From NCBI GenBank assembly GCA_900199555.1, contig FZQZ01000013.1, positions 21,557 through 85,556 on the forward strand: 64,000 bases of DNA, in the 5' to 3' direction. Each line of letters begins with the position of its first letter. The first letter of the stretch is position 1. The notes below the pieces were generated by a model that did no database searches, had not been told where the DNA came from, and saw only the letters and a list, made by a program, of their open reading frames with translations. Shown here piece by piece: positions 17,364 through 27,586 of this stretch. Position numbers and translations under genes: made by a program. Source of the DNA: Prevotellaceae bacterium MN60. Lineage in GTDB: Bacteria; Bacteroidota; Bacteroidia; Bacteroidales; Bacteroidaceae.

Positions 17364-18585
17364 AAAAGGTATTCGCTGTATTTATAACTTTTCCAACAGT
17401 ACTTGCAGCTACCTTTCCCGCACTAGTCAAAAGAGCAGCACCTGTCGTAAGCTTCGATTTTCTCCGTTCCACCAAAAGGGATGAAGCTTTTTCAATCATA
17501 TCCTTACCAAATACACGACCCATAATAGTCTGTATTTGGATTCTGTTTGCTCCATTAAGGATCTCATGTACATCTTTCTTCACGGCAGCGAGCCATTTGT
17601 AGAAATTCTCGCGTCTTTTGGGGTGAGCTGGCCATTTATCGGCAAAGTTTTCTTCAGGGTTTACCGGGTTCGACACTACGTCCTCACCTCTCTCATTCTT
17701 GGTAATGTTTCTTTCAAGATTATCTACTACATTTAGCAAACCCTCAAACAAGTTTTGTTCGCCATTATAGGCACGAGCCGCCAGAGTAGTAATAATAATA
17801 GAGATGGGTTTATCTTCAGTATCGTTATAAAACATTATATCCCTATGACGCTTCAATATCTGCACAATGCGCTGTAATACAGTCTTCTCCCTGTTATACT
17901 TCTCTACAGGCACAACAGCCTCTGCCCTAAGTTTTACGGTTTCATCTGCTTTGCATCTGTAGGCGAACCACAATGCATATCCATCAGGGTTACTTTTTAG
18001 CCAATCCTCTTTATGCGTAGATATTGCATAGTCATTCGCCTCCTTGTCAGTGATTCTAATGGAAATCTGATCCACGGTTTGAGCCGAAAAGTTCTCCGAG
18101 AACAAACGTGTCATTCTTTCTACATATTTGCTATCAGCCACCGAAGGAAGAATATCCATATGATATTTCTCTTTAGGGTTGTCGGAATTGTCTCTGTATA
18201 ACAGCGTCCAACACCGTCTGCCCTCTTTCTTGTCAATCATTGGAGCATAGCGATTGCTTTCCTTAAGTCTAGCCCCCACCTTGTCTTTAATATCTTTCTG
18301 TGTCCACATCGGATTCTTCTCCGAGAGTCGGTATACTAAGTCCACGTCCAAATCATCATTAGGATTAATAGGTTGGATAATTGTACCCAACCTTAGAGAA
18401 CCCTGGGGTGATACTATCGGCTTGTACGGCTCAAAAACAGGATCGTTCTGCAAGAACTCCCCCACGGCCTTATAACTCCTCGTTAGGTTATCATACTGTG
18501 TTTGCGTGATGTCTAATGACTCGCCCAACGTTTCAAGAATATCCTTGAATTCTTCTTTTTGTTCTTTACTTAAGATACTTTCCAT
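17353..18585 (-). CDS. CBASS CD-NTase (cGAS/DncV-like nucleotidyltransferase)
   Basis: 410 residues. The nucleotidyltransferase signature is complete: 'SPQGSLRLGT' with Gly62-Ser63, then 'NDDLDVDLVY' with Asp80 and Asp82, and a third acid in 'KYHMDILPS' (~169). The helical lobe occupies ~230-370. On phage sensing such enzymes make a cyclic oligonucleotide second messenger. The last ~28 residues are rich in Ala, Ser, Thr and Gly and end in FYGE, a flexible tail that could be the E2 conjugation site (inference). It lies 6 bp after the HNH-SAVED gene and overlaps the E2-like gene. The clade and the nucleotide product cannot be fixed by eye. Confidence 0.9.
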   Translation of the reverse strand: MESILSKEQKEEFKDILETLGESLDITQTQYDNLTRSYKAVGEFLQNDPVFEPYKPIVSPQGSLRLGTIIQPINPNDDLDVDLVYRLSEKNPMWTQKDIKDKVGARLKESNRYAPMIDKKEGRRCWTLLYRDNSDNPKEKYHMDILPSVADSKYVERMTRLFSENFSAQTVDQISIRITDKEANDYAISTHKEDWLKSNPDGYALWFAYRCKADETVKLRAEAVVPVEKYNREKTVLQRIVQILKRHRDIMFYNDTEDKPISIIITTLAARAYNGEQNLFEGLLNVVDNLERNITKNERGEDVVSNPVNPEENFADKWPAHPKRRENFYKWLAAVKKDVHEILNGANRIQIQTIMGRVFGKDMIEKASSLLVERRKSKLTTGAALLTSAGKVAASTVGKVINTANTFYGE

Positions 18586-18591
18586 TGCTTC

Positions 18592-19713
18592 CTATTTTAT
18601 TGTTATAGTTTCTATATCTTCATTTTTATCACTCCAATAGTCATACAACACCCACGGTAAATCTGCTTTTGGCATTCTAATACGCCCAAGTTCTACCGCA
18701 CAAGAAGCTGGAGCTGCCATGAATATTTTTAAGCAATCAGCCTTCGAGTGTGTCGTCTTAATGGCATCCATTGCCATTCTGGCCACTTGATTAAATTGTT
18801 TTAACTGACTATGGCATCGCATCATATCATTTCCTGGTTCATTGCAAGTGATAGACCATAGACTTACTGTGTCTCTAAATCTATCAGCGATTCGCTCCAA
18901 GATAGCTTTTGTACTTAATGCAATCACTAGGACAGGCTCTTTATTTTTATCATGAGGCTCAATTAGCTGAATGTCATTTTGCGAATCTTCTTCAAGCCAA
19001 GACCAACTATCAGGAATGCGGTGTTTTTGAAAGACCGTTATTGGATATTTATCATTCAACATTGTACCCAACTTCACAAGCAAGGGTTGAGGTCCAAGCG
19101 CAAATAGCGAAACGTGAGATAATTCACCTCGCTCCAATGGACCTAATACCTTATTTGTGCAAACATCTTCAATCTGACGTAATTCTACCTCCCAGAAAAA
19201 AGTCTCACCATCTTTCATAACAGAGTTCTTCATCTGTATTTCAACAGGTGACAAATCTGCTGGATATCTCTCAGGAAAGATAGTATTAAAAAGAACATCT
19301 TTATGGAAATGGGGGGTGTCTGTTCCAATTTTCGGCCCATACGCAACTACCAAGCTTTTCATATTAGGCTGGATGCCTGTTACAAATAGAATTCGCTTTT
19401 CATGCTCCCTTTTCATCCTTCTAAGCACTTCCACGGTATATTTCTCTTCATCGCTGTCAATTAGTTTGTGACATTCAGGACAGAGCAGTATGAGATTGTT
19501 TATATCCTTTGCAAGTTCTTTAGATAGTTCCTTGTCACCACGAGGCCCTTGGGGAGAGTCTCCAATGATATGTGCATAATTGGAAATATTGCATTCATCC
19601 ATTGTTATGCCATGTTTAAATAGTACCTTGTTACATCCAGCAAACTCACATCTACCATGGGCTGCGAACCAAAGGTCTCGCTTTACACTTTCAGGAATTG
19701 TTGTCTTACTCAT
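18592..19713 (-). CDS. cap5: HNH-SAVED effector nuclease (Cap5-type)
   Basis: 373 residues with two domains. Residues ~10-105 are an HNH nuclease with zinc-binding pairs Cys22/Cys27 and Cys78/Cys81, catalytic His48 ('SNYAHIIGD') and 'NNLILLCPECHKLID'. Residues ~150-373 are a SAVED domain, the cyclic-nucleotide sensor ('LLVKLGTMLNDKYPITVFQKH', 'ADCLKIFMAAPASCAVELG'). In this family binding of the CD-NTase product oligomerises the protein and turns on non-specific double-stranded DNA cleavage, killing the infected cell. It is the first gene of the CBASS operon, 26 nt after the -7 box at 19746-19739. Confidence 0.88.
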   Translation of the reverse strand: MSKTTIPESVKRDLWFAAHGRCEFAGCNKVLFKHGITMDECNISNYAHIIGDSPQGPRGDKELSKELAKDINNLILLCPECHKLIDSDEEKYTVEVLRRMKREHEKRILFVTGIQPNMKSLVVAYGPKIGTDTPHFHKDVLFNTIFPERYPADLSPVEIQMKNSVMKDGETFFWEVELRQIEDVCTNKVLGPLERGELSHVSLFALGPQPLLVKLGTMLNDKYPITVFQKHRIPDSWSWLEEDSQNDIQLIEPHDKNKEPVLVIALSTKAILERIADRFRDTVSLWSITCNEPGNDMMRCHSQLKQFNQVARMAMDAIKTTHSKADCLKIFMAAPASCAVELGRIRMPKADLPWVLYDYWSDKNEDIETITIK

Positions 19714-19738
19714 TTACTTTTATTTATTAATAATACTG

Positions 19739-19773
19739 CAAAGGTAATGCTAAACAGTGCAGCCAATCTGCAC
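19739..19773 (-). promoter_or_regulatory. Defence-regulon promoter/operator of the CBASS operon
   Basis: -7 box TACCTTTG (19746-19739, minus), a 10-nt gap, then the perfect 6-5-6 palindrome GTGCAGCCAATCTGCAC at 19757-19773. Confidence 0.85.
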
Positions 19774-19792
19774 AGCTGACAATTTTTCATAA

Positions 19793-19825
19793 TAAGAGGG
19801 CTAAATTTTTCATTCAGCCCTCTTA
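19793..19825 (-). terminator. hsdR terminator
   Basis: TAAGAGGGCT (19793-19802) and AGCCCTCTTA (19816-19825) form a perfect 10-bp stem with a 13-nt loop; the minus-strand 3' flank is A/T rich. It isolates CBASS from the R-M operon. Confidence 0.7.
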
Positions 19826-19899
19826 TATAATCTCGTGACATTTTTTGCAAAGATAAAATTGTGGTTCCTAGAATCTCAATTTCCAAAACCCTTTGTCAG

Positions 19900-22800
19900 T
19901 TAGATGTCATACTTGGCCTTCAACTCATTATAGCACATTCCTGTTACATAGAAATAAAGCGTAACAAAAGCCTTGATATTGCTGTCTAGTTGAGATTCTG
20001 TCAGCAAATAAGACGCATGAGCTCCATTCCCGTCAGACGTGTTACGATTATTTCGAATAATATCGAGGTAACCAGAAAGCTTATGCTCTGTTTCTTTTGT
20101 GCTCCAACGTAGATTTCTCAAACATGGGAATGCAAAAATGCAGTTAGAAAGAGTAACATGCTCACCTTCATTCTGAGGCTGAATTTCTTCGCCGTGAATC
20201 ATGTAGTACAGCTTCTTCAGATAAACCTCGAACTTGACAGACAGGTTGCCTGAATGAACGTGTTTGTCGACGATATTCACTTCCTTTCTGCCGAAGAGTT
20301 CATCCATTGCCTTATATACATCTAGACCAACACCGTCAACACTCGGAATTGTAGGAGTTGTCAGAATCTTAAAGAAAGCTTTCACGACATCCTGTGTCAG
20401 CGGCATACCAGCGCACTTCCTCAAATCCTTTTTGACCAACTCACGTACATTCTCGCTCATCTCCTCAAAGGACAGCTTATTGCTTTCTTCACGCTGTTCC
20501 TTCTGTTCTGGAGTCTCTTGCGGTACTTCGTCTTCTGGCACTTCCTCTGGGATATTTACGTCCAAGAAGAAATCTTCATTTTGATATGCATAGATAATCT
20601 TTGCCCTGTCAGATGGATCGAGTATGAAACGACGAAGGATGCTCGATATATTTGTGATAACAAAACGCTTGGGTACATCCTGCCCGGTCACTTTCTTCAA
20701 GAAATCAACAGCCTTTACCTTGTCAATTGTCTGAACCAAAGCATCGAAGCGGCCCTGTTCATTGATATTCTGCTCGGTAGTGTCCTTGCTAATGAGTTCC
20801 TGCAGTTTTGTGATGTTCAGCCCCGTTGCCTCGGCCAAAGTATAAACCTGCTGGTCACACTCACGTTTCTGGTAGTCAATAATATAGTCATAAATGGTCT
20901 TACCAGGGCTTAAACGTAAATCACCACTCTCAATATCATGTAGAATGCGCTGGGCTGTACGCTGGTCACGTTGATCAAGTGAGGCAAAGGCATTATGAAG
21001 TTCTGCCTGAGCTGTCTTCACATGTTCGCTACCAGGACCAGAAGTATAAAGGTTCTTGACAAACTTGATAAACTTTGAGTTGATGTATTCGGCATCGATG
21101 GTTCCGGCACCGGTTTCTGTGATATATGCCTCCAACTGATAGACATCATCGTCACCGCCACCGCCGCCACCTTTACCAGTGAACAGCTCGCGGTAACGGG
21201 CCAATAGTACCTTGTATGTCTGCTCATCGAGTTCCATCTTCAGTTTAACCCATCCATTTGTATGTTGGAACTCATATTCCGCCTTCTCCCAAAGGAAACC
21301 TTGCATCTTGGCAGCTTCCAGACGTTTGGTCATGTCGCAGAACTCCTTGGCAAACTTCTTCTTCGAAGCTTCTGCCTGAGGTAAAGTAGCATAGTACTCG
21401 ATTCCCTCTGCCTTGAACAGTTGGTCGATGGTGCGGAACGACTGGTTAATCTTTTCCAGATTAGCCTCCAATTTATCCGTAAAGACGAGCAAAGGTTGGT
21501 CAACATACAAAGCCAGAGCATCATCAATGTTCTTTGCCATGCGGTTAGGACGGGTGAAGTACTTGATGATGCCAAAGGGCTTGTCTGGACCAAACAGACG
21601 ATTGGTACGTGAGAATGCCTGAATAACATCGACATACTGCAACAGTTTGTCCACATAAAGAGTGTTCACCCATTTTGAGTCATAGCCCGTCAGCATCTGA
21701 GTAACTACGATAAGCATATCCAGCTGCTTATCTTTCTCCAAGTGCTGATAAGGTGTTTTGTGGGCAAGACGCTTGGCTACGTCTTTCTTATATTTGGCGT
21801 ATGTAGATTGCTGAAATGTCGTTTCAAACTTCCTGTTGTAATCTTCAAGTATTTCAAGGATAGCCTCTTCCTTATATTCACCACCGCCATTATTATCGAT
21901 GGAGTCATCAAAGATGGCCGTAATATTGTACTCTGGATAATGCTTTTTGAAGAGCTGATAGTATTCTATGGCCTCAGGGATATTCTTGGTCGCCAGTATT
22001 GCATGGAACTTACCATTGTGACTGAGTATCGGACGTTCCTCCACAATCTTCTGAACTACTGCCATGTGATGTTCGTCTGAGGTGTAAAGCGATTTTGCTT
22101 CATCTTCCACTTTCAATATGTCGGTATCGTTCATCCACTTGTTGTAAATGCCCATCTTCTCATTGTCTTTTGCAATGTCATCCACAGTCTCTGCTTCAGG
22201 ATCTGCCTGTCGCAATGCCACAGCCTCGCGTACTTCCTGTTCTTGGAATGTATCTTCTCGATAAAGATCAAAACCAAGAACGTTCTTGTCAGGAATACCA
22301 CTGGCAAGAGTGTACTTGTGGAGCATATCACCAAAAATAACCTCTGTAGTCATCTCGCCACGAGCATTTTCAGGGAATATAGGTGTGCCTGTGAATCCGA
22401 AGAGGATGGCACGAGGGAAGGTATTCTTAATAGTCAGGAGCATACCACTACCGCTTTCCTTGCCGGAACCTGTTACGCTTCTGTGACATTCATCAACGAT
22501 GAATACGACACGTTTCTTGTTTATCTTGTCGATGGTTGACTGCGGAATGCTGTTGTCACTATTGATGCGACTCATTTTCTGAATAGATGTAACGATAAGG
22601 CAATCGTCCTTACTATCGCTTTCCAAAACACGAATAAGGTTTCTGGTATCTTCCGTGTCAAGTACATTGTCATCAGCATTGGCAAAACCACGATACTCGT
22701 CAGCCGACTGTGTACTCAGTTCTATACGGTCGAGCAGGAACACCACCTTGTCTGCATCATTAGCCTTTGCAATGAGCTGAGCAGACTTGAAAGAAGTCAT

Positions 22801-23730
22801 TGTCTTACCCGAACCAGTAGTATGCCAGATGTAGCCACCCTTATGATAATGGTCGTCCCAGTTGGTTTCACGAACACGCTCCCATATCTTAGTAGTAGCA
22901 AAGTACTGATAACTGCGAAGCACCTTCAGGGTTTCGTCCTTGTCGTCAGCTATAGTGTAATAGCCCACCATCTGGTGAGCCATAGGTATTGACAGCAGGT
23001 TGGCAGCAATACGTTTCCAGTCGTGAATCTCCTCGTTATTGAAGTCTGCCCAATGGAAGTAGAAGCTTGGAGAGAAGTTCTCCGATGCTCCTGGATTTGC
23101 AAAGTAGAGAGTCTTCTCTGGAGTCATCGCTACAAAAATCTGTATCAACGAGAAGATTCCATGCGAGAAGATGCCTTCATGGGCATACTTTTTAATCTGG
23201 TTCACAGCCTGAGTTACATCGACACCACTTCGTTTCAGTTCAATGTGAACAACAGGCATACCATTGATGAGCAGCATCACGTCGCCACGCCGTGTAGTGC
23301 CAAGAGGATGTTTCGTCTGGAACTTTGGCTGGCGTACAATCTGATAGACACTCTGTCCGGCACGAATTTCACGAGCATTGAAGATAGTCAGATACACCTC
23401 CTTGCCGAAGTTAATTTTGTCATCAGGATTGTCACGCTTTATCATTACTTGACCACCATTGATGAACTGGTTCACCTCGTATGGGTTCTTCAATGCGTCC
23501 ACCTGAGTCATTATCTGTTGCATTTCGCTGCTTGTCAGCGGAAAGTCACCAAGACGGTTCATGTCTCGGTTGTTGTTATAGATTATGGCAGCCCAATTTT
23601 TGATGAGGATTTCCTCAGTTGGATTCATTATCACATTGGGTTCCCAACCATGCTGGGGCAGAAAGTCTGCAAGAGCTTTTTCAAAATCAAGTTCCTTCAG
23701 GAACGGGCGGATTAAAACATCTACTGGCAT
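19900..23730 (-). CDS. hsdR: Type I restriction enzyme, R subunit
   Basis: 1276 residues, normal HsdR size. The N-terminal PD-(D/E)xK nuclease shows Asp150 ('TTRRGDVMLL') and Glu164-x-Lys166 ('VVHIELKRSG'). The SF2 translocase has Walker A 'TTGSGKT' (~304-310), the DEAD-like box 'FIVDECHRSV' and motif III-like 'LFGFTGTPIF', followed by the second RecA fold ('MLTGYDSKWVNTLYVDKLLQ', 'AFSRTNRLF'). The C-terminal ~400 residues are the helical M/S-binding region. Last gene of the hsdM-hsdS-hsdR operon, 18 bp after hsdS. A Gly/Asp-rich stretch near residues 840-850 is a likely interdomain linker. It cleaves DNA at a distance after collision of translocating complexes. Confidence 0.96.
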   Translation of the reverse strand: MPVDVLIRPFLKELDFEKALADFLPQHGWEPNVIMNPTEEILIKNWAAIIYNNNRDMNRLGDFPLTSSEMQQIMTQVDALKNPYEVNQFINGGQVMIKRDNPDDKINFGKEVYLTIFNAREIRAGQSVYQIVRQPKFQTKHPLGTTRRGDVMLLINGMPVVHIELKRSGVDVTQAVNQIKKYAHEGIFSHGIFSLIQIFVAMTPEKTLYFANPGASENFSPSFYFHWADFNNEEIHDWKRIAANLLSIPMAHQMVGYYTIADDKDETLKVLRSYQYFATTKIWERVRETNWDDHYHKGGYIWHTTGSGKTMTSFKSAQLIAKANDADKVVFLLDRIELSTQSADEYRGFANADDNVLDTEDTRNLIRVLESDSKDDCLIVTSIQKMSRINSDNSIPQSTIDKINKKRVVFIVDECHRSVTGSGKESGSGMLLTIKNTFPRAILFGFTGTPIFPENARGEMTTEVIFGDMLHKYTLASGIPDKNVLGFDLYREDTFQEQEVREAVALRQADPEAETVDDIAKDNEKMGIYNKWMNDTDILKVEDEAKSLYTSDEHHMAVVQKIVEERPILSHNGKFHAILATKNIPEAIEYYQLFKKHYPEYNITAIFDDSIDNNGGGEYKEEAILEILEDYNRKFETTFQQSTYAKYKKDVAKRLAHKTPYQHLEKDKQLDMLIVVTQMLTGYDSKWVNTLYVDKLLQYVDVIQAFSRTNRLFGPDKPFGIIKYFTRPNRMAKNIDDALALYVDQPLLVFTDKLEANLEKINQSFRTIDQLFKAEGIEYYATLPQAEASKKKFAKEFCDMTKRLEAAKMQGFLWEKAEYEFQHTNGWVKLKMELDEQTYKVLLARYRELFTGKGGGGGGDDDVYQLEAYITETGAGTIDAEYINSKFIKFVKNLYTSGPGSEHVKTAQAELHNAFASLDQRDQRTAQRILHDIESGDLRLSPGKTIYDYIIDYQKRECDQQVYTLAEATGLNITKLQELISKDTTEQNINEQGRFDALVQTIDKVKAVDFLKKVTGQDVPKRFVITNISSILRRFILDPSDRAKIIYAYQNEDFFLDVNIPEEVPEDEVPQETPEQKEQREESNKLSFEEMSENVRELVKKDLRKCAGMPLTQDVVKAFFKILTTPTIPSVDGVGLDVYKAMDELFGRKEVNIVDKHVHSGNLSVKFEVYLKKLYYMIHGEEIQPQNEGEHVTLSNCIFAFPCLRNLRWSTKETEHKLSGYLDIIRNNRNTSDGNGAHASYLLTESQLDSNIKAFVTLYFYVTGMCYNELKAKYDI

Positions 23731-23748
23731 ACTATCTTTGTTTTTAGG

Positions 23749-24924
23749 TTATACAAACATATTTTCTAAACATGCAGACTTAATCTGCTTCAGTTTCTCT
23801 AACCTCTGAGAGTGGAGAGAGATGTGAGAATCTAAGGTTGTAAAGTACTTGGCAATCTGCTGTTGCTCGTTATATGAAGGTACTATAAAAGACATATCTG
23901 AAAATTCTTCGAAGCTTATAGAACGTCCGTCACGGATACCATATGTAATCAGTTCAAGTCGTTTTATAAATTCCTTTGACATAAAAATGTATTTCCAGAA
24001 TAGATCAACATGCTGAGTTTTGTCCTTAAACTCCATGACTGTATAAGCTGGAGAAGCTATGCCTTCTATGGTTGAATGTGCAAATCCACCTTGAAAAGAA
24101 CGCAGGTGAATAACAAATTGTCCAGGCAATATGTGCTTATAGGTGGATTCGTTACTCTTATCATGAGATATATTATATCCGAAGGCATCACGAGTTACCA
24201 TACCTTTATCTTGAGTTGCTGATAAAACAGGAAGATCTGGCCTATTCTTTTCATTGAAAGTTTTAAATACATTTGATGCAAGAACTTTTTCCCACTTCCC
24301 TTCAAATCCTTTGAATCTTACTCGTGGAGTAGCTTCCCCTTCCTGTGGAAACATGGATTGCAAACTTGCAGCTTTCACCTGTTTCAGTGAATCAATCTTT
24401 TTCGCAGTAGATTGAATAAGGGAATCGAGGTGTTGAAAGTAAGAGGCAATAATTCGCTGAATATTTTCGTCATCGACAATATCAATTGTTATCTTAGAAA
24501 GATTAGTCGGATTGATTGCAGGATAACTTGTTCCAGTACATTCTAATAAAACCTTATTAACAAATGAAGGACTCTGCATTAATGTAAACAGATAACCTTG
24601 ATTTATCTTGGTTCTAAGTTGAGCATAACCTGTTGAAAAGACGTAGTTTGTTTCATCCATATCAAAAAGATAATTATTCTTCTGGTAAGGACGAACTGTT
24701 TGATAAAAAATATCACCCTTCTTAGCAAGACGCTGAGCTCGTGATGGCGCACTTCCTCTCTGCTCTGTTCTGTGAGAAATCATTTCTGTTCCAACAACAG
24801 ATTCGAGGTCAACGTACTCAAATTCACTTGGCAAAGTGGATTTAGGATTCACCTCGCAAATATCTTTGATTGCATGTGTGTCCCAATTTCCAACAAATCC
24901 TTTTAGTGTTATCTTTGGCTCCAT
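23749..24924 (-). CDS. hsdS: Type I restriction-modification specificity subunit
   Basis: 391 residues with the normal pseudo-dimeric layout: TRD1 (~1-155), a conserved helix ('YFQHLDSLIQSTAKKIDSLK', ~165-190), TRD2 (~200-345) and a second conserved helix ('FTTLDSHISLHSQRLEKLK', ~360-385). The repeated helices carry the matching 'QxRIxxYFxxLDSxI' theme and set the spacing of the bipartite target. The two TRDs look unlike each other, so an asymmetric target is expected. It lies 3 bp after hsdM. No inverted repeats or spare TRD cassettes were seen, so phase-variable shuffling is not evident. Confidence 0.94.
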   Translation of the reverse strand: MEPKITLKGFVGNWDTHAIKDICEVNPKSTLPSEFEYVDLESVVGTEMISHRTEQRGSAPSRAQRLAKKGDIFYQTVRPYQKNNYLFDMDETNYVFSTGYAQLRTKINQGYLFTLMQSPSFVNKVLLECTGTSYPAINPTNLSKITIDIVDDENIQRIIASYFQHLDSLIQSTAKKIDSLKQVKAASLQSMFPQEGEATPRVRFKGFEGKWEKVLASNVFKTFNEKNRPDLPVLSATQDKGMVTRDAFGYNISHDKSNESTYKHILPGQFVIHLRSFQGGFAHSTIEGIASPAYTVMEFKDKTQHVDLFWKYIFMSKEFIKRLELITYGIRDGRSISFEEFSDMSFIVPSYNEQQQIAKYFTTLDSHISLHSQRLEKLKQIKSACLENMFV

Positions 24925-24927
24925 ACT

Positions 24928-27555
24928 TTACTTCTTAATAAGGTTAGACAAACCACTGATAGCAAACTCATCGCCTGTGAGCTGACCAATGAGTCTCGCA
25001 AGATTATTCTCAGACTCTATGATGCCCTGCTCAATATCGTTGTAGGTGACGGCATACTTCTCGTTGAGTGCCGTGATACTGTCGGCAAGTACCTGAATGA
25101 CGCCGTCTGGCAATGCTTCAATAGCTGAGGTTATTGGAAGAATCCATTTAAGTTCGAGGAACATTTGAATTTCCTTCATGTCAAGACCCTCAATTGTCTT
25201 TATGGTCTTTGTCTCTAATGCATCCTTGTCTTTTGTTACCTGTTTCTTCTTCGCAGATTGCTCATTCCACAGCTTGACGATGGTTTTCAGTTGTTCCTTC
25301 ACATCGTCCTCTACGTCAGCCTTTGGCTTGCTATCGGCAGTAATCTCTTTCTTTATGAAAGCATTGTCTTTCTCGGCATCGAAGTATTTGTCTGTATCAT
25401 CCATTCCCAGAAGTTCATCGCGAGCGGCATCCAACTCACCGTCAATGGCATCAATGCGTCCCTGAAGGGCATCGATAGCATCCAAGTCCTCTTGGAACAG
25501 CGTTTTCTGTACAAGTTCAAAAGGAATGATGCGTCCCTTAACGCCATCTTGCACTTCTTGTTCAACACCGTTTTTGTCTTTCACCATCTTCATCTTGGGT
25601 TCCACCACATTGCAAGCACTAAAGCCTTCGGTCTGGATAATTTCCACATCACCCATGATGCCTTGCCAATTGTCGGCAAGAATCTGATAGGCAGTATATT
25701 TGTCCACGAGGGGCAGCCCTTCCATACGATGGAAAATGTCAGTGGAGATATGATCACTCTCTACAACTTCCTTTACTTGCTCTACGTTATCGATAAGACG
25801 GATATGAAGCATACGCTTGAAGTCCTCAAAGGCTGCTGCAAAATGAGCCTTGAAATCCTTGATATCCTTATTCTCATGGATGGTTTCAACGATGTCGGTT
25901 ACCCTGACTACAGAGTAAGGACGATCCTGTTCTGGAGTGAACACCTCCTGCTGAAGTGTGGGGAATACATCCCAATACTCACGGAGATCTGCAATTTCAT
26001 TGTTAGGAATGCCACCAAACATGGTAGAGTAAATGTCGTACTTTACAGGTGCCTCGCTCGAATCCACATAGCGGGGTATATTGAGGTTATACTCATTACG
26101 GCGAATCTCATCGCGTGTTACAACACGTGAGAAGCCTGGAATTTCTTTACGTTCCCGATAGGTGTCGGCAATTTTCTTAACATCACAGGCACGGAGTTTG
26201 TTTTGCTTTCCGTCTTTTACAAAACCCTTGCTGGCATCGATGATAAGAACACCTTCATTACCACGTTTTTTCTTCAGCACCATAATAATTGTAGGGATGC
26301 CCGTACCAAAGAAAATGTTAGCAGGAAGTCCGATGATAGCGTCGATATTGTTTTTTTCTATCAGGTTGGCACGAATCTGGCCTTCCGCCTGACCTTCCTC
26401 TTGCAACTCCAAAGGAAGTATATTACCATCCTTGTCGTAAATCTTGGGAGTTTTTCCACGGAACAATACACCATGAGGCAAGACGATGGTCATAATGCCA
26501 TCGCTCTTCAAGTGGTGCAGCTCATGCAACAGGAATGCATAGTCGGCCTTGGTCTTAGGTGCCACACCATAGTTCTTGAAACGAGGGTCATACTCTTTGT
26601 CCTTTGGATCCCAGTGCTGAGAGTATGGAGGATTGCTGACCACTGCATCTACAGCCAGAGGCTTGTCAATCTCAGAGCCTTCCTCGCGCATAGGCCAGTC
26701 TTCTTCGAGGGTATCCGCACAACGAGTAATGATATTCTGTGGGATAATGCCACGCATAACAAGATTCATACGGGTGAGGTTGTAGGTATTCTCCTTCAAC
26801 TCCTGCGCATAGTATTTAACCTTGTTCTTGCCATGAATGTGCTTGCTCACAGCCTTGCCAATGGTGATAAGCAGCGAACCTGAACCTGATGTCGGGTCGT
26901 AGATTTCAAGACTATCCTTATTTTTATGGTGCTCAGCCACAATCTCCGACATAATCATAGCTACCTCGTGAGGCGTATAGAACTCACCAGCCTTCTTACC
27001 AGCATTAGCGGCGAAGTTACTAATAAGAAACTCATAGACGTATCCTAGCACATCATAGTCCTGAGAACCATCGGTAGGGATGTCCTTGATAAGCTTGATA
27101 AGACCCTTCAGTGCCTTTGTCTGCGAACTTGGGTTATCACCCAGTTTGCTCAATCCTTCACGTAGAGTTTTGAAAATGCCGTCGTACACAGAGGCATAGT
27201 TATCGCTCATCAGTCGCTCAAAATTGCTCAGAGCCTCACTCAGTGTCTGCACGCTGAAACTGGTGTCGTCGAGCCATGTAGAGAATAGATACTTATACTC
27301 TATGAAGAAACCGATATGTTCCTGACACTCCGCAATGGCATTCTTCATATTCATATCCTCATAGTTCTCCACGAGTTCGGGCAGTTCGTCCTCTTCCCAC
27401 TCGCATACCTCAGTGAAATACTTGACTTCTGTATCAGAAAGGAACTTATAGAAGATCAGACCAAGAATATAGTCCTTATACTCATTGGCTTCAATCTTAT
27501 TACGCATGTTGTTGGCTGAAGCCCAGATTCTGTTTGCAAGTTGCTGCTTATTCAT
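24928..27555 (-). CDS. hsdM: Type I restriction-modification methyltransferase subunit
   Basis: 875 residues, longer than the usual ~500. The HsdM N-terminal helical domain (~1-150) precedes the N6-adenine methyltransferase core with SAM motif I 'IYDPTSGSGSLL' (~213-224) and catalytic motif IV 'VVSNPPYS'. Both are intact. The extra C-terminal ~350 residues are largely helical and charged ('QGRIDAIDGELDAARDELLG') and end 'FAISGLSNLIKK'; long HsdM proteins of this kind occur in Bacteroidales. It heads the hsdMSR operon under the palindrome-bearing promoter at 27587-27621. It methylates adenine at the site set by HsdS and is also needed for restriction. Confidence 0.95.
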   Translation of the reverse strand: MNKQQLANRIWASANNMRNKIEANEYKDYILGLIFYKFLSDTEVKYFTEVCEWEEDELPELVENYEDMNMKNAIAECQEHIGFFIEYKYLFSTWLDDTSFSVQTLSEALSNFERLMSDNYASVYDGIFKTLREGLSKLGDNPSSQTKALKGLIKLIKDIPTDGSQDYDVLGYVYEFLISNFAANAGKKAGEFYTPHEVAMIMSEIVAEHHKNKDSLEIYDPTSGSGSLLITIGKAVSKHIHGKNKVKYYAQELKENTYNLTRMNLVMRGIIPQNIITRCADTLEEDWPMREEGSEIDKPLAVDAVVSNPPYSQHWDPKDKEYDPRFKNYGVAPKTKADYAFLLHELHHLKSDGIMTIVLPHGVLFRGKTPKIYDKDGNILPLELQEEGQAEGQIRANLIEKNNIDAIIGLPANIFFGTGIPTIIMVLKKKRGNEGVLIIDASKGFVKDGKQNKLRACDVKKIADTYRERKEIPGFSRVVTRDEIRRNEYNLNIPRYVDSSEAPVKYDIYSTMFGGIPNNEIADLREYWDVFPTLQQEVFTPEQDRPYSVVRVTDIVETIHENKDIKDFKAHFAAAFEDFKRMLHIRLIDNVEQVKEVVESDHISTDIFHRMEGLPLVDKYTAYQILADNWQGIMGDVEIIQTEGFSACNVVEPKMKMVKDKNGVEQEVQDGVKGRIIPFELVQKTLFQEDLDAIDALQGRIDAIDGELDAARDELLGMDDTDKYFDAEKDNAFIKKEITADSKPKADVEDDVKEQLKTIVKLWNEQSAKKKQVTKDKDALETKTIKTIEGLDMKEIQMFLELKWILPITSAIEALPDGVIQVLADSITALNEKYAVTYNDIEQGIIESENNLARLIGQLTGDEFAISGLSNLIKK

Positions 27556-27586
27556 ATGCTGATATTATTTTTTTCAATTTCGAATG

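Noticed and set aside
19848..19855. Minus-strand TATCTTTG between hsdR and the CBASS operon
   Set aside because: It fits a -7 box, but a terminator hairpin follows within 25 nt and CBASS has its own stronger promoter; probably a chance match.
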